Shown one piece after another: positions 25,301 to 33,462 of a DNA stretch of 64,000 bases; the first letter of the stretch is position 1, and every line of letters starts with the position of its first letter. The stretch covers positions 20,691 through 84,690 of the forward strand of contig JBBSCO010000005.1 of assembly GCA_038250235.1 (NCBI GenBank), given 5' to 3'. Position numbers and translations under genes: made by a program. Below the pieces are notes generated by a model, which was not told the origin of the DNA, did not search any database, and saw nothing but the letters and a program-made list of their open reading frames with translations. Source of the stretch: JAAUTS01 sp038250235. Its GTDB lineage: Bacteria > Verrucomicrobiota > Verrucomicrobiia > Methylacidiphilales > JAAUTS01.

Positions 25301-25302
25301 GG

Positions 25303-26547
25303 ATGTCCTGGTTCCGGAGAATCACCCTTGTCCTGAGTATGTCCAGTCTTCTGGTGTTCGGCCTGGCTCTGGGCATGAATTGGATCCAGGGACCAGGACT
25401 CGAAAATCTGGCTGGCGAAGTGAAATCCTCCGATCTGTTCCAGCATTACGGTGCCGGTGTTTTTGTTGAAAACGGGCAAGCTGTAGATTTGTATCAGGGA
25501 GGAAAACTCGGAATCTGGATCCGCCACCAGCACAAACCCGGCACGGACTTCAACAGTTCCAGCTTCAATTACGTCTACCCGCCATTCCTCGCCTGGACCG
25601 CTTCCCATCTCGTTTTCACGGGCTATCCGGCCTTTGCCCTGATTTGGCTGGGATTAAGCGTTTTGTTTTATCTGATCTGCATCAGCCAACTCGGGACTTT
25701 TTGGGGCCGGCGGGAAATGCTTTTCCCTTCTCTTCTATTGCTGGGGCTGCCATCCCTACATTACAGCCTCATCCTTGGGCAGAACTCATGCCTAAGCTTC
25801 TTGATCATCTGCTCATCCGCCCTGCTGCTCCATCGCCAAAGGACAATCGCAGCCGGACTGGTGCTCTCCTGCCTGTTTTACAAACCACAGTTTCTGCCCC
25901 TGCTCGCAGGCTTCATGTTTATCCAGGGACATTTCCGCTTTGTTTTGGCTGCTGCGGCTGGTTCCCTGTTCTGGCTGATAACCGGGCTTCTTGTCTGTGG
26001 ACCCGCCAGCTATGGAGACTGGCTGCAGGTTCTGCAAAACCTAAGCAGCGGCGGACAACTTCAATTTGCCGAATTGAACCAGACCGTTAAAATGTTCGTG
26101 CTCAACCTTCTCGGCCAGTCGGCACACCCCGGAAAAATTACCGGGCCACTAACCACCTTCCTGGGCCTGGGTCTTCTTGGACTGGCAGCTTTCAGTGTCC
26201 GTCTGGCCCGGCCCGGGAAAAAATGGAGTGCCGCCCATTCGCTGCTTCTGGCCTCGGCCGTGATGACCGTCACTTCTCCCTACTTGATGCATTACGACCT
26301 GCTCCTGGCGGCCGGGTGGTGGTGTCTCTGCCTCTTGGAAAACGAGAATCAGGGGTGGCAAAACAAGGCCCTAGCCGCCACATTTTGGATGGTCAGTCTT
26401 TTTAGCATCAACACCGCCAATTGGCCCGCCCCGGCCACAGCACCGATCATGCTGCTCTATCTCTTTTTCACCATGCGGAATGCCTTGGTGCCTTCCGTCA
26501 GGGATTCAGACGGAAAATCTCGTAATTCAGTACCTGTGCCAACGTGA
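25303..26547 (+). CDS. GT87 (DUF2029) family membrane glycosyltransferase-like protein
   Basis: A 414-residue polytopic protein. A large first periplasmic loop contains SSDLFQHYGAGVFVENGQAVDLY and NYVYPPFLAW, the latter being the PPF motif typical of GT87 (alpha-mannosyltransferase-like, polyprenyl-sugar donors). About ten helices follow, with ILGQNSCLSFLI and FYKPQFLPLL, further family hallmarks. Its end overlaps the convergent TspO gene by 50 bases. Donor and acceptor are unknown. Confidence 0.75.
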   Translation: MSWFRRITLVLSMSSLLVFGLALGMNWIQGPGLENLAGEVKSSDLFQHYGAGVFVENGQAVDLYQGGKLGIWIRHQHKPGTDFNSSSFNYVYPPFLAWTASHLVFTGYPAFALIWLGLSVLFYLICISQLGTFWGRREMLFPSLLLLGLPSLHYSLILGQNSCLSFLIICSSALLLHRQRTIAAGLVLSCLFYKPQFLPLLAGFMFIQGHFRFVLAAAAGSLFWLITGLLVCGPASYGDWLQVLQNLSSGGQLQFAELNQTVKMFVLNLLGQSAHPGKITGPLTTFLGLGLLGLAAFSVRLARPGKKWSAAHSLLLASAVMTVTSPYLMHYDLLLAAGWWCLCLLENENQGWQNKALAATFWMVSLFSINTANWPAPATAPIMLLYLFFTMRNALVPSVRDSDGKSRNSVPVPT

Positions 26548-26989
26548 CCCAGAGAAGATAGGGAAGCATCAGGATGGCGGACAGGGGTCTGACTGTCAGG
26601 AAGAGAAAAATCGTCACCACAACCCAAAACCAAAGAAAGCCAATCCAGAAAAAAGCCAGATCGGGACGCTGCCATCCAAAAAAAATCCAGGACCATGCTG
26701 CATTGACGGTCAGATGTAAGAGGAAAACCGCCATGGGAATGCGGACCGGGCGCCTGTTCCTTTCCTTCCAGACCAGCCAGGCCGCAACCGCCATCATGAG
26801 GTAAAGGAGCGTCCAAACAGGTCCGAAAATCGCCCCGGGCGGTGTCCAAGACGGCTTGCGCAGGGCCACATACCATGTATCCACGGAGGTGGCCGTGGCC
26901 AGACCCCCCAACACGCCCGTAAGCAGGCAGAGAAGAATGAGCGAAAACAATATAGGAAGTTCGCGGGGAAAACGTGGCATCCAGCGCAC
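26498..26989 (-). CDS. tspO: TspO/MBR family protein
   Basis: A five-helix tryptophan-rich sensory protein binding porphyrins or related ligands in the membrane. In 163 residues the family pattern is clear: WYVALRKPSWTPPGAIFGPV (residues about 39-58), LYLMMAVAAWLVW, the LTVNAAWSWIFFG helix and a final YLLWVTLAQVLNYEI. The start is GTG at 26989 or ATG at 26980. The 3' end overlaps the convergent GT87-like gene. It stands alone; a link to photosynthesis is not indicated. Confidence 0.92.
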   Translation of the reverse strand: MRWMPRFPRELPILFSLILLCLLTGVLGGLATATSVDTWYVALRKPSWTPPGAIFGPVWTLLYLMMAVAAWLVWKERNRRPVRIPMAVFLLHLTVNAAWSWIFFGWQRPDLAFFWIGFLWFWVVVTIFLFLTVRPLSAILMLPYLLWVTLAQVLNYEIFRLNP

Positions 26990-27025
26990 GCTAGATCCAA
27001 AATAAGCAGGTGGAAACGTATTGTT

Positions 27026-27586
27026 TCAATATGTCCTTACATGGCCATCCGCATAAACCGCATTTTGACGCCCCCGGTGGACGGGATCGACATCAATCAT
27101 CAGACGGAAACGGGAGGGACTGACTTTTCTCACCCCGCGTCGTCCATAAAACATTGGAGCCAGAACGGATTCACCATCCAGCATTGGCCTCCATTCATAA
27201 CTGCTGCCCATGGATTTAAAGCGGTTATTCCGTCCGATGTCCGCGCTGCATTTCAGGAAAGATTCCGTGATGCCATAATCCTTCAGGGCTTCAAGCAGCG
27301 TGACGGGTTCAGCACCTTCCGGAAGATTCTCGGCCGTGTAAACAGGGTTCTGCGGATCATTTTCAATATACGGATACTGCCCCTCATTATCATGCGAAGC
27401 CATTTCCGCCGCCAGTCCGAGTTGTCGGAGATTGGAACCGCAGGCCGCGCTGCGTGCTTTCTCCATGACTCGTTGATAGGCAGGGGCCGCCAACTGGACC
27501 AGCAAGGCCACGATCACCACCACACAAAGCAATTCAATCAGGGTAAATCCGGACAGCGCCGGGCGTCTGAACTGTTTTCTTTTCAA
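27026..27586 (-). CDS. Type II secretion/type IV pilin-like prepilin
   Basis: A 186-residue pseudopilin. The prepilin peptidase site is SGFTLIELL (Gly13/Phe14, Glu18), with a hydrophobic helix to about residue 35. The body has SAACGSNLRQLGLAAEM and ends with NAVYADGHVRTY, the H-x-DG-type tail typical of the large PVC family of pilin-like proteins. The TTG start at 27586 overlaps the stop of the 27583 gene (TTGA). It lacks the calcium site of GspG, so function in secretion is uncertain. Confidence 0.85.
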   Translation of the reverse strand: MKRKQFRRPALSGFTLIELLCVVVIVALLVQLAAPAYQRVMEKARSAACGSNLRQLGLAAEMASHDNEGQYPYIENDPQNPVYTAENLPEGAEPVTLLEALKDYGITESFLKCSADIGRNNRFKSMGSSYEWRPMLDGESVLAPMFYGRRGVRKVSPSRFRLMIDVDPVHRGRQNAVYADGHVRTY

Positions 27587-28608
27587 TTGGACCCTTTGAT
27601 TTGTTTTTTACGTTCGGCATAACTTTTGTAACGGTCACGTCGTTTCTCTGGACTGCTGCGACCATCTCTCCGTTCCGCCCTCTCTTCCATCCGCTCTTGA
27701 AATGCAGGATCTTCCATTATCACTTGCACCTTGGCACGCCTCTCTTCGGGACTAAGCTTCTCCATTTCCTGCCATTGGTTTTTTTGTTGAACCCAGTTTT
27801 TTTCGGCTTCAACACGCTCAGACTCAGGCAGGGATGCCATCCGCAGGGCAAGACGCTTTTCGACCACGTCCTGGTTTTGACGTTCCCATTGCCCGTTTCC
27901 CCCGGATTGAGGGCGTTCTCCCTGGCCGGGCCCGCCTCCGAAAGCCGGATTGCGCTCCCTTTGATGGAGATACAAAAAGGCATAATTCCGAGCTTTGGCC
28001 GAATCCGCCACCTGGGCTACGGCTTTGCCGAGAAGCTTTTTTTTCGGCAACTCTCCGATGGCCGGATTCCAGTCCAGAGGAATGGCATAACCGGCATCAG
28101 ATCCTTCAGCCAATCCTCCCAGCACCCCCACCATATCTTTTTTTCCGGCCAAAGCCTCCTTGACCCATGTTAGTCGGGCTACATCGGGAAGATGCTCACC
28201 TATCACCCATTCGGCAGGCCCCTGCAGGGGACGATAAAATGTTTTGACCCCTTCCCTGCCTGATCCTGCCTCCAAAGCCCCCAAAACCTGTGACAAACCC
28301 GCTTTATCCGGAGCCAAAACATAGTAAGGCATCCAACGGGCATCCAATTCGGTGGCCAAAACCTCCATCGCCTCCGCCAAGGGAACCGATTGCACATCCA
28401 TGGTCACCAAAGTATTCGGATCAATATTGCTGTGAACCGGGATCCCCCCTTTTTTCTTGAGCTGGTCCATGATGACAGACAGAGGCACCTGTTTCTCCCG
28501 AATAGTGATGCCTCCGTCGTAAAAGAACAGGCGATGGCCTGCAAAGGCAACCACAAGGAAAAGGGCTGCGCCTATCAATACTGTTTGGCGGGAAAAACTC
28601 AGGTTCAT
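27583..28608 (-). CDS. Membrane-anchored protein with secretin/STN-like domain
   Basis: A 341-residue protein with an N-terminal transmembrane helix (about residues 10-27). Next comes GGITIREKQVPLSVIMDQLK with GGIPVHSNID and MDVQSVPLAEAMEVL (about 32-90), which matches the N0/STN fold of secretins and TonB-dependent transducers. The C-terminal third is very rich in Arg, Glu and Lys (EERAERRDGRSS). It is co-translated with the prepilin by a 4-base overlap, so a role with pilin-like structures is plausible. Confidence 0.6.
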   Translation of the reverse strand: MNLSFSRQTVLIGAALFLVVAFAGHRLFFYDGGITIREKQVPLSVIMDQLKKKGGIPVHSNIDPNTLVTMDVQSVPLAEAMEVLATELDARWMPYYVLAPDKAGLSQVLGALEAGSGREGVKTFYRPLQGPAEWVIGEHLPDVARLTWVKEALAGKKDMVGVLGGLAEGSDAGYAIPLDWNPAIGELPKKKLLGKAVAQVADSAKARNYAFLYLHQRERNPAFGGGPGQGERPQSGGNGQWERQNQDVVEKRLALRMASLPESERVEAEKNWVQQKNQWQEMEKLSPEERRAKVQVIMEDPAFQERMEERAERRDGRSSPEKRRDRYKSYAERKKQIKGSN

Positions 28609-28701
28609 CCTTGTTAAACCTCAATGGAATCAAAAAGTTGCACAAATAATCCGGGAACAGGCGCTCTTGTCTTTCCTGCCCGCTTAAGCTATCTTTCACC
28701 A

Positions 28702-29172
28702 GTGAAGTCGGCCATTCTCCTCGCCCTTTTAATCCCGTTTTGCCATGCCCACGCCCAAATCCTTTCCTTTGACCCGGAACGCCTTGTCTCGCTCGAGTTG
28801 ATCAACCAGGAAATCGTCTCGGGACGGATCATTGATGCAGATGCAGGACATCTGCATCTGGTGGGGGCCAGGGTCAACCGTCTCATCCCTTTCAACATCC
28901 TCACAGAACGCTCGCGGAAAGAACTTCAGTTGGTATCCGCACCGGGACAACCCGGTAAAAGCAGCTCCAGCGGAGAATTCCAGGGACTGAACAGCACCCG
29001 CACACTGCTCAAAGACAGCCAACAGACCCTGACTTCATCGCGGCGTGTTCCTGTTCCCGCGCACAATCCATACACGGTATCCTACCCGTTTTACCATCCC
29101 TCTTTTTTTTACAGGCCCAGCAGTATCATCAGATCCAGCGGATTCTCCGCCCATATTCAGATCAACTTCTGA
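28702..29172 (+). CDS. Secreted hypothetical protein
   Basis: No family recognised. The GTG at 28702 gives a clean signal peptide (KSAILLALLIPFCHAHA) followed by a beta-rich region, ERLVSLELINQEIVSGRII then LHLVGARVNRLIPFNIL, and a Ser/Pro/Tyr-rich tail. An ATG at 28624 would add 26 residues before the signal peptide; I prefer the internal start. Length is 156 residues. It is 22 bases before the GT2 gene. Confidence 0.55.
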   Translation: MKSAILLALLIPFCHAHAQILSFDPERLVSLELINQEIVSGRIIDADAGHLHLVGARVNRLIPFNILTERSRKELQLVSAPGQPGKSSSSGEFQGLNSTRTLLKDSQQTLTSSRRVPVPAHNPYTVSYPFYHPSFFYRPSSIIRSSGFSAHIQINF

Positions 29173-29194
29173 TCAGGCCTTTCGGTTGCAAAAC

Positions 29195-29932
29195 ATGACA
29201 CGGCCGTTAATCAGTTTCGTCCTGCCCGCCTATAACGAGGTGGATCATCTGCCCGCCACCCTTGCAGCCTTACGCCAGGCCTTGGCCCCCTTCCCCGATT
29301 GCCCCTATGAAATCATCGTCTGCGACAACAATTCCACAGATGAAACCGCAGCCTTGGCCCGCTCTCTGGGAGCAATCGTGGTTTTTGAGCCTCACAACCA
29401 AATTGCCAAAGCCCGCAACACCGGAGCAAGCCAGGCCCAGGGGGAATGGATCTGTTTTGTCGATGCCGACACGCTCGTTCCTCCAGAGTTGGGTATCCGC
29501 CTGATCGAGGTTCTGCAGCAACCGGATACAGGTGCCGGAGGAACCCTGATCCGTTTCGATCTCGCTCAACAGCCTTTTTTCCCGGGCCTGGTCGTCAAAA
29601 CATGGAATACCATCTCGGCCCTTTTCCGGCTGGCAGCCGGATCTTTCCTTTTCTGTCGGAGGGGAGCCTGGGAGGAAACAGGAGGTTTCAACGAGGAATA
29701 CTATGCAGCGGAAGAGCTGTTTTTCTCCCGGGCCATTAAACAATGGTGCAGAAAGAAAAAATTAAAATTCCGCATCATTACTGATTGTTCCGTGCTGACT
29801 TCAGCCCGCAAGCTTCACTGGAACTCCCAGTTCAAACTTTTCTTCATTATGCTGAGCCTTTTGCGTCCCGGGGCTTTGAAAAGCAAGGAAGGTTGTTCGT
29901 TTTGGTATCAGCGCCCGGCCAGCAAATCCTGA
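29195..29932 (+). CDS. Family 2 glycosyltransferase
   Basis: A GT-A-fold enzyme of 245 residues. It opens SFVLPAYNEVDHLPATL, has CDNNSTDETAAL and the metal-binding VDADT (residues about 90), and later GGFNEEYYAAEE, the acidic motif of the acceptor site. There is no transmembrane region, so it acts on the cytoplasmic side. The start at ATG 29195 is followed by the hallmark motif. Donor and acceptor are not known. Confidence 0.85.
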   Translation: MTRPLISFVLPAYNEVDHLPATLAALRQALAPFPDCPYEIIVCDNNSTDETAALARSLGAIVVFEPHNQIAKARNTGASQAQGEWICFVDADTLVPPELGIRLIEVLQQPDTGAGGTLIRFDLAQQPFFPGLVVKTWNTISALFRLAAGSFLFCRRGAWEETGGFNEEYYAAEELFFSRAIKQWCRKKKLKFRIITDCSVLTSARKLHWNSQFKLFFIMLSLLRPGALKSKEGCSFWYQRPASKS

Positions 29933-31579
29933 TCAGGCTGGCTGAACCCGCTGTTTGCGGTAAGTCCAAATGGCAAACGCCACAAACAAAACCTCCAACA
30001 CGGCAAATCCACTGACATATTCCAGCCCACCCGCGCCGAATCCATAACTGTGCAGGCCCGCCCCAAGAATGAAATTGACTCCATACCAGGCCATAATAAT
30101 TGCCTGGAAAGCCAGAATAGATCCTACAGCGAGGCCAAAGCCTCCCCACCAGCCCGCCAATCTTCCATGTAATATGGCCAGGTAACACAATAAAGCGATC
30201 AAGGCCCAGGTCTCTTTCGGATCCCAGTCCCAAAACCGGCCCCAAGAGTAATTGGCCCAGACCCCGCCGAGAATTGTCCCAGCACCCAATAACAAAACCC
30301 CGATCTGAATTGACCGGTAAAGATACTGAATAAGTGACGGGGAGACACTTTTGCCCATAATGACTTTACCCAGGACGATATGACCCACTCCAAGAGCCAG
30401 GGCCAAAGCTGCATAACTACTCGTGATACTGAGAACGTGTGTTGTCAGCCAAAAATTATGACGCAAAACAGGAACCAGCGGGTGAATCGCACTGTTCAAA
30501 ACAGCAGGCAGACTGTCAGCCAGAATAAGTGACAGCACTGCCACCGGGGTCGCGCCAAGCAGAAAGTAACGGCAACGATAGATCGCCTCAAAAATCAGGG
30601 CGAAGAACATGACCCCGAAACCCAGCCAGATCACGGTCTCATACATATTGGTGACTGGGGCACGTCCAGAGATAAGGGTGCGGGCCACGAAACCGGCAAA
30701 TTGGATTGAGAATCCGATCAGGGCAAAGATCCAGGCTATTTTGTAACCAACCGCACGTCCCTTGATTGACGTTACAGCAAGCGCGATAACAGTAATCAGG
30801 TAAGCAATCCAGGCAAGGCGGAAGGGATGAGCCTGAACATAAAAATGCTCCAGCCGCAGCAGGGATTCTGTGGGATAAACTCCGGGCGAAAGTTTCCTCA
30901 TCTCCACTTTCAAGGCAGCAGCGGCCTGATCAAAAGCCGGCTGATCCTCCTGATCGTAAGCTGCTGCCATTTGTTGAAAGGCGGCGAGCCCTGGGGTCAG
31001 TTTTTCCACTGGATAGTTTTGGGCTGCATCCGGAAATGTGCTCCAGGCACCATTGAGCGGATCACTGGGATGCGGAACCAGGGCCCAGACACGGCCTCCG
31101 GCCAATCTCTCAAAAACATCCATCTTGGCCCCGACACTGCGGGCGGCTTCTAGCATGGGGGAAAGTTTTTCAGGATTTTTTTTCCTCCGCTCAGCCAGAA
31201 CCTCCTCCAGTAATTGCTGCAGACGTTCTATTTTGGCCAGTTGCGCGTAACTGAAATACTTTTCCGTACGCTGCAGACCCAGCTCTTTCTTAAGCTTCAA
31301 ATGATCAACCCGGATCAACTTTTGTTCAATCCAGTTTTGAGGGTGAAAAGCGAGGTCTGTGACGACCTGCATGGCGGATAGGGAATCCTTACTTTCCTCA
31401 TTCTTCCAGTGCGCCTTGCCGTAAAGCGTTTTCAGGCTTTCAACCGCAAAAACAATTACCGGCTTGCTGCGCCCGTTTTCCTGAATGGCCAGATCCTCAA
31501 GTGAAGAAAGGTCGAGAGTCTTGGCCTGAGCCAGACAAGGGATCATGGAGACTAAAAGGATAAAAAATATTCGATTCAT
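29933..31579 (-). CDS. ccsA: Cytochrome c biogenesis protein CcsA/ResC-type
   Basis: Membrane haem-handling protein of System II c-type cytochrome maturation. An N-terminal signal-like helix and a periplasmic domain (about residues 20-260) precede the CcsA core with about eight helices. The haem-binding WWD motif WGRFWDWDPKETWALI is at about 446-461 with the flanking conserved histidines in LRHNFWLTTHVLS and GAGLHSYG. It overlaps the resB stop by 4 bases (ATGA), so the two are translated together. Confidence 0.93.
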   Translation of the reverse strand: MNRIFFILLVSMIPCLAQAKTLDLSSLEDLAIQENGRSKPVIVFAVESLKTLYGKAHWKNEESKDSLSAMQVVTDLAFHPQNWIEQKLIRVDHLKLKKELGLQRTEKYFSYAQLAKIERLQQLLEEVLAERRKKNPEKLSPMLEAARSVGAKMDVFERLAGGRVWALVPHPSDPLNGAWSTFPDAAQNYPVEKLTPGLAAFQQMAAAYDQEDQPAFDQAAAALKVEMRKLSPGVYPTESLLRLEHFYVQAHPFRLAWIAYLITVIALAVTSIKGRAVGYKIAWIFALIGFSIQFAGFVARTLISGRAPVTNMYETVIWLGFGVMFFALIFEAIYRCRYFLLGATPVAVLSLILADSLPAVLNSAIHPLVPVLRHNFWLTTHVLSITSSYAALALALGVGHIVLGKVIMGKSVSPSLIQYLYRSIQIGVLLLGAGTILGGVWANYSWGRFWDWDPKETWALIALLCYLAILHGRLAGWWGGFGLAVGSILAFQAIIMAWYGVNFILGAGLHSYGFGAGGLEYVSGFAVLEVLFVAFAIWTYRKQRVQPA

Positions 31580-33462
31580 AATTGTGGTCCGGCAGGTTCA
31601 GCGGTTGAGGGGCGTAAAGCATTGATTGCCACAGGTGCACGATCAACGCCTTTCCAATAAAAGCTGATGTAAATACCGAAACAAATCATCAGGGATCCCA
31701 CCCACTTCAGCAGCCACCCGGGATCGTAAAGAACCTGGAGCGTTGTCTGATTCATGTTCTGGGGATCCCAGCCGGCCTGGGAAAACTTGTAGGTGGTGCC
31801 CACCCAGGCCCGCCACCAGTCGTTGGGATAACTCGCCGGATGATTCATCTCAATATGGGCAGGAATTTTTTCTCCGGTCTGCATGTTGTGAAAACGTACG
31901 CTACTGATAAAATTAGCCGGGGTCTCCGTGCCCGCATCCATCGGCACCTGAAAGTTTTCCAGGGAAATCAGAAAGGGAATCCGTTCGGTTTTAAGACCAA
32001 ACCCAACCCGAACCAGCTTTTCTCCGATTTGAATAAGGCGTGAGGTTCCCGATGACAACCAGATCTCGGGACCTTTCTCGCCATTCATGTCCTCCAGGTG
32101 CAATCTTAGTCCCGGAACAGTTTGCTGGTCCGGCAAGAGCGTTCCTGTAGCCACCTCCGTCCGCGTGGCCATACGGGCTTTTTCAAAGGAACCCTCAAGT
32201 TGGGCCGACCAGTCGGCCCAACCCAGCGGCAGGGTTTCCCCCTTTGTAAGCTCACCCTCTTTCAGAAGTGAATTTCCCCGCATCACGCGATAGTAAACGG
32301 TTTCCTGATTTTTTCTTGCCACCTGCATGACAGGTATTTTTTTTTCCTGCTCCAGATGTCCGCTTAAAGTTATCAATACGGCCGGATTCTTCATATCTCC
32401 GGAAGCTTCCACCGGCTTACCGTCTACCATGGCCAGGTTGTTCCAGGCGGAAACCACTTTTATGACCGTGTTGTTATCGTCGCCTGGAAAAGATTTTCCC
32501 ACAATCTCCGTCAGGGCAAAGATTCTTTCCTGACCGGTGGGGCTCAGGGCCCGGAGTTTTAAATCGTCCGTAGCTTCACCCTTTGTCAGAAAAAACTGGT
32601 ATCCACTCACTTTTTCATTGGTGTTATGAACAACCGGCTCCCTTGGCATATTGACAAAAATCATCTGGGTTTCCCGGTATGTTTTGGGTACTTCTTTTTT
32701 TGTCTTATCCAGAGCAGGGAGCTTGTCCAGCAGATGAATTTCAGCCAACCCGAACATTTGATAGCTAGCCAGCTCCTGCGGGGCTCCCATCAAGGATACC
32801 GGCAAAGTTTGTCCCATCATGTTGCTGTGCAGGCGAAGACTGATGCCTTCAGCCGTGCCTGATTGCAGATCATCGACCACGTAACTGACCACGGTCAGGT
32901 TCTCATTGTAGTCACTGACGACCAGTTTGAGATCAGACTCCGGAACTGTAAGAATGCGGGTATTATCCGGGCCGGGTTGACGGACTTTGACTTCTAAAGG
33001 TGTAGTATAGACCTCTCCGCTTTGGGGGCCTTGAAACATCAAAATTGCTTCATTTCTCATCAGCAACCCTGTCGGCTCCTGCCCTTTTTCCAAGGTGACT
33101 GACGCATCCCAGCCAATCATGGTTCCCATCACCGCACCCCCCAGAAGAGTGATAATCCCGGCATGTGTGACAACAAAACCGACGTGTTTTTTCTGCCAAG
33201 GCCAACGGGTCAGGGCTGAACAAATCAGATTCATGCAGAGGAAAAACAACCAGAGCGTGAATAGCGGGTTTTTATAAATGTAGTATTGCGCAACCGCTGT
33301 ATTGAATTTGGACTCATAAATCGTGGCCACCGCACAGGCCAGGGCAATGGTTAAAATCAGGATCACCGCCGACTTCAAGGAACCCAGGATGTGAATCCAT
33401 TTCCAAAGCAACGAACTCTTTTGCCGCTCCCGCATCATCCGTGACCGCTCCACCGCATTCAT
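31576..33462 (-). CDS. resB: Cytochrome c biogenesis protein ResB-like
   Basis: Partner of CcsA in System II haem delivery, 628 residues. It has helices at the N-terminus (KSAVILILTIALACAVATIY, then TLWLFFLCMNLICSAL and HAGIITLLGGAVMG), a long periplasmic domain of about 450 residues, and a C-terminal helix (WLLKWVGSLMICFGIYISFYW). The ATG at 33462 overlaps the stop of the ATPase gene by 4 bases and has GGGTGA upstream. Position directly before ccsA confirms the role. Confidence 0.9.
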   Translation of the reverse strand: MNAVERSRMMRERQKSSLLWKWIHILGSLKSAVILILTIALACAVATIYESKFNTAVAQYYIYKNPLFTLWLFFLCMNLICSALTRWPWQKKHVGFVVTHAGIITLLGGAVMGTMIGWDASVTLEKGQEPTGLLMRNEAILMFQGPQSGEVYTTPLEVKVRQPGPDNTRILTVPESDLKLVVSDYNENLTVVSYVVDDLQSGTAEGISLRLHSNMMGQTLPVSLMGAPQELASYQMFGLAEIHLLDKLPALDKTKKEVPKTYRETQMIFVNMPREPVVHNTNEKVSGYQFFLTKGEATDDLKLRALSPTGQERIFALTEIVGKSFPGDDNNTVIKVVSAWNNLAMVDGKPVEASGDMKNPAVLITLSGHLEQEKKIPVMQVARKNQETVYYRVMRGNSLLKEGELTKGETLPLGWADWSAQLEGSFEKARMATRTEVATGTLLPDQQTVPGLRLHLEDMNGEKGPEIWLSSGTSRLIQIGEKLVRVGFGLKTERIPFLISLENFQVPMDAGTETPANFISSVRFHNMQTGEKIPAHIEMNHPASYPNDWWRAWVGTTYKFSQAGWDPQNMNQTTLQVLYDPGWLLKWVGSLMICFGIYISFYWKGVDRAPVAINALRPSTAEPAGPQL

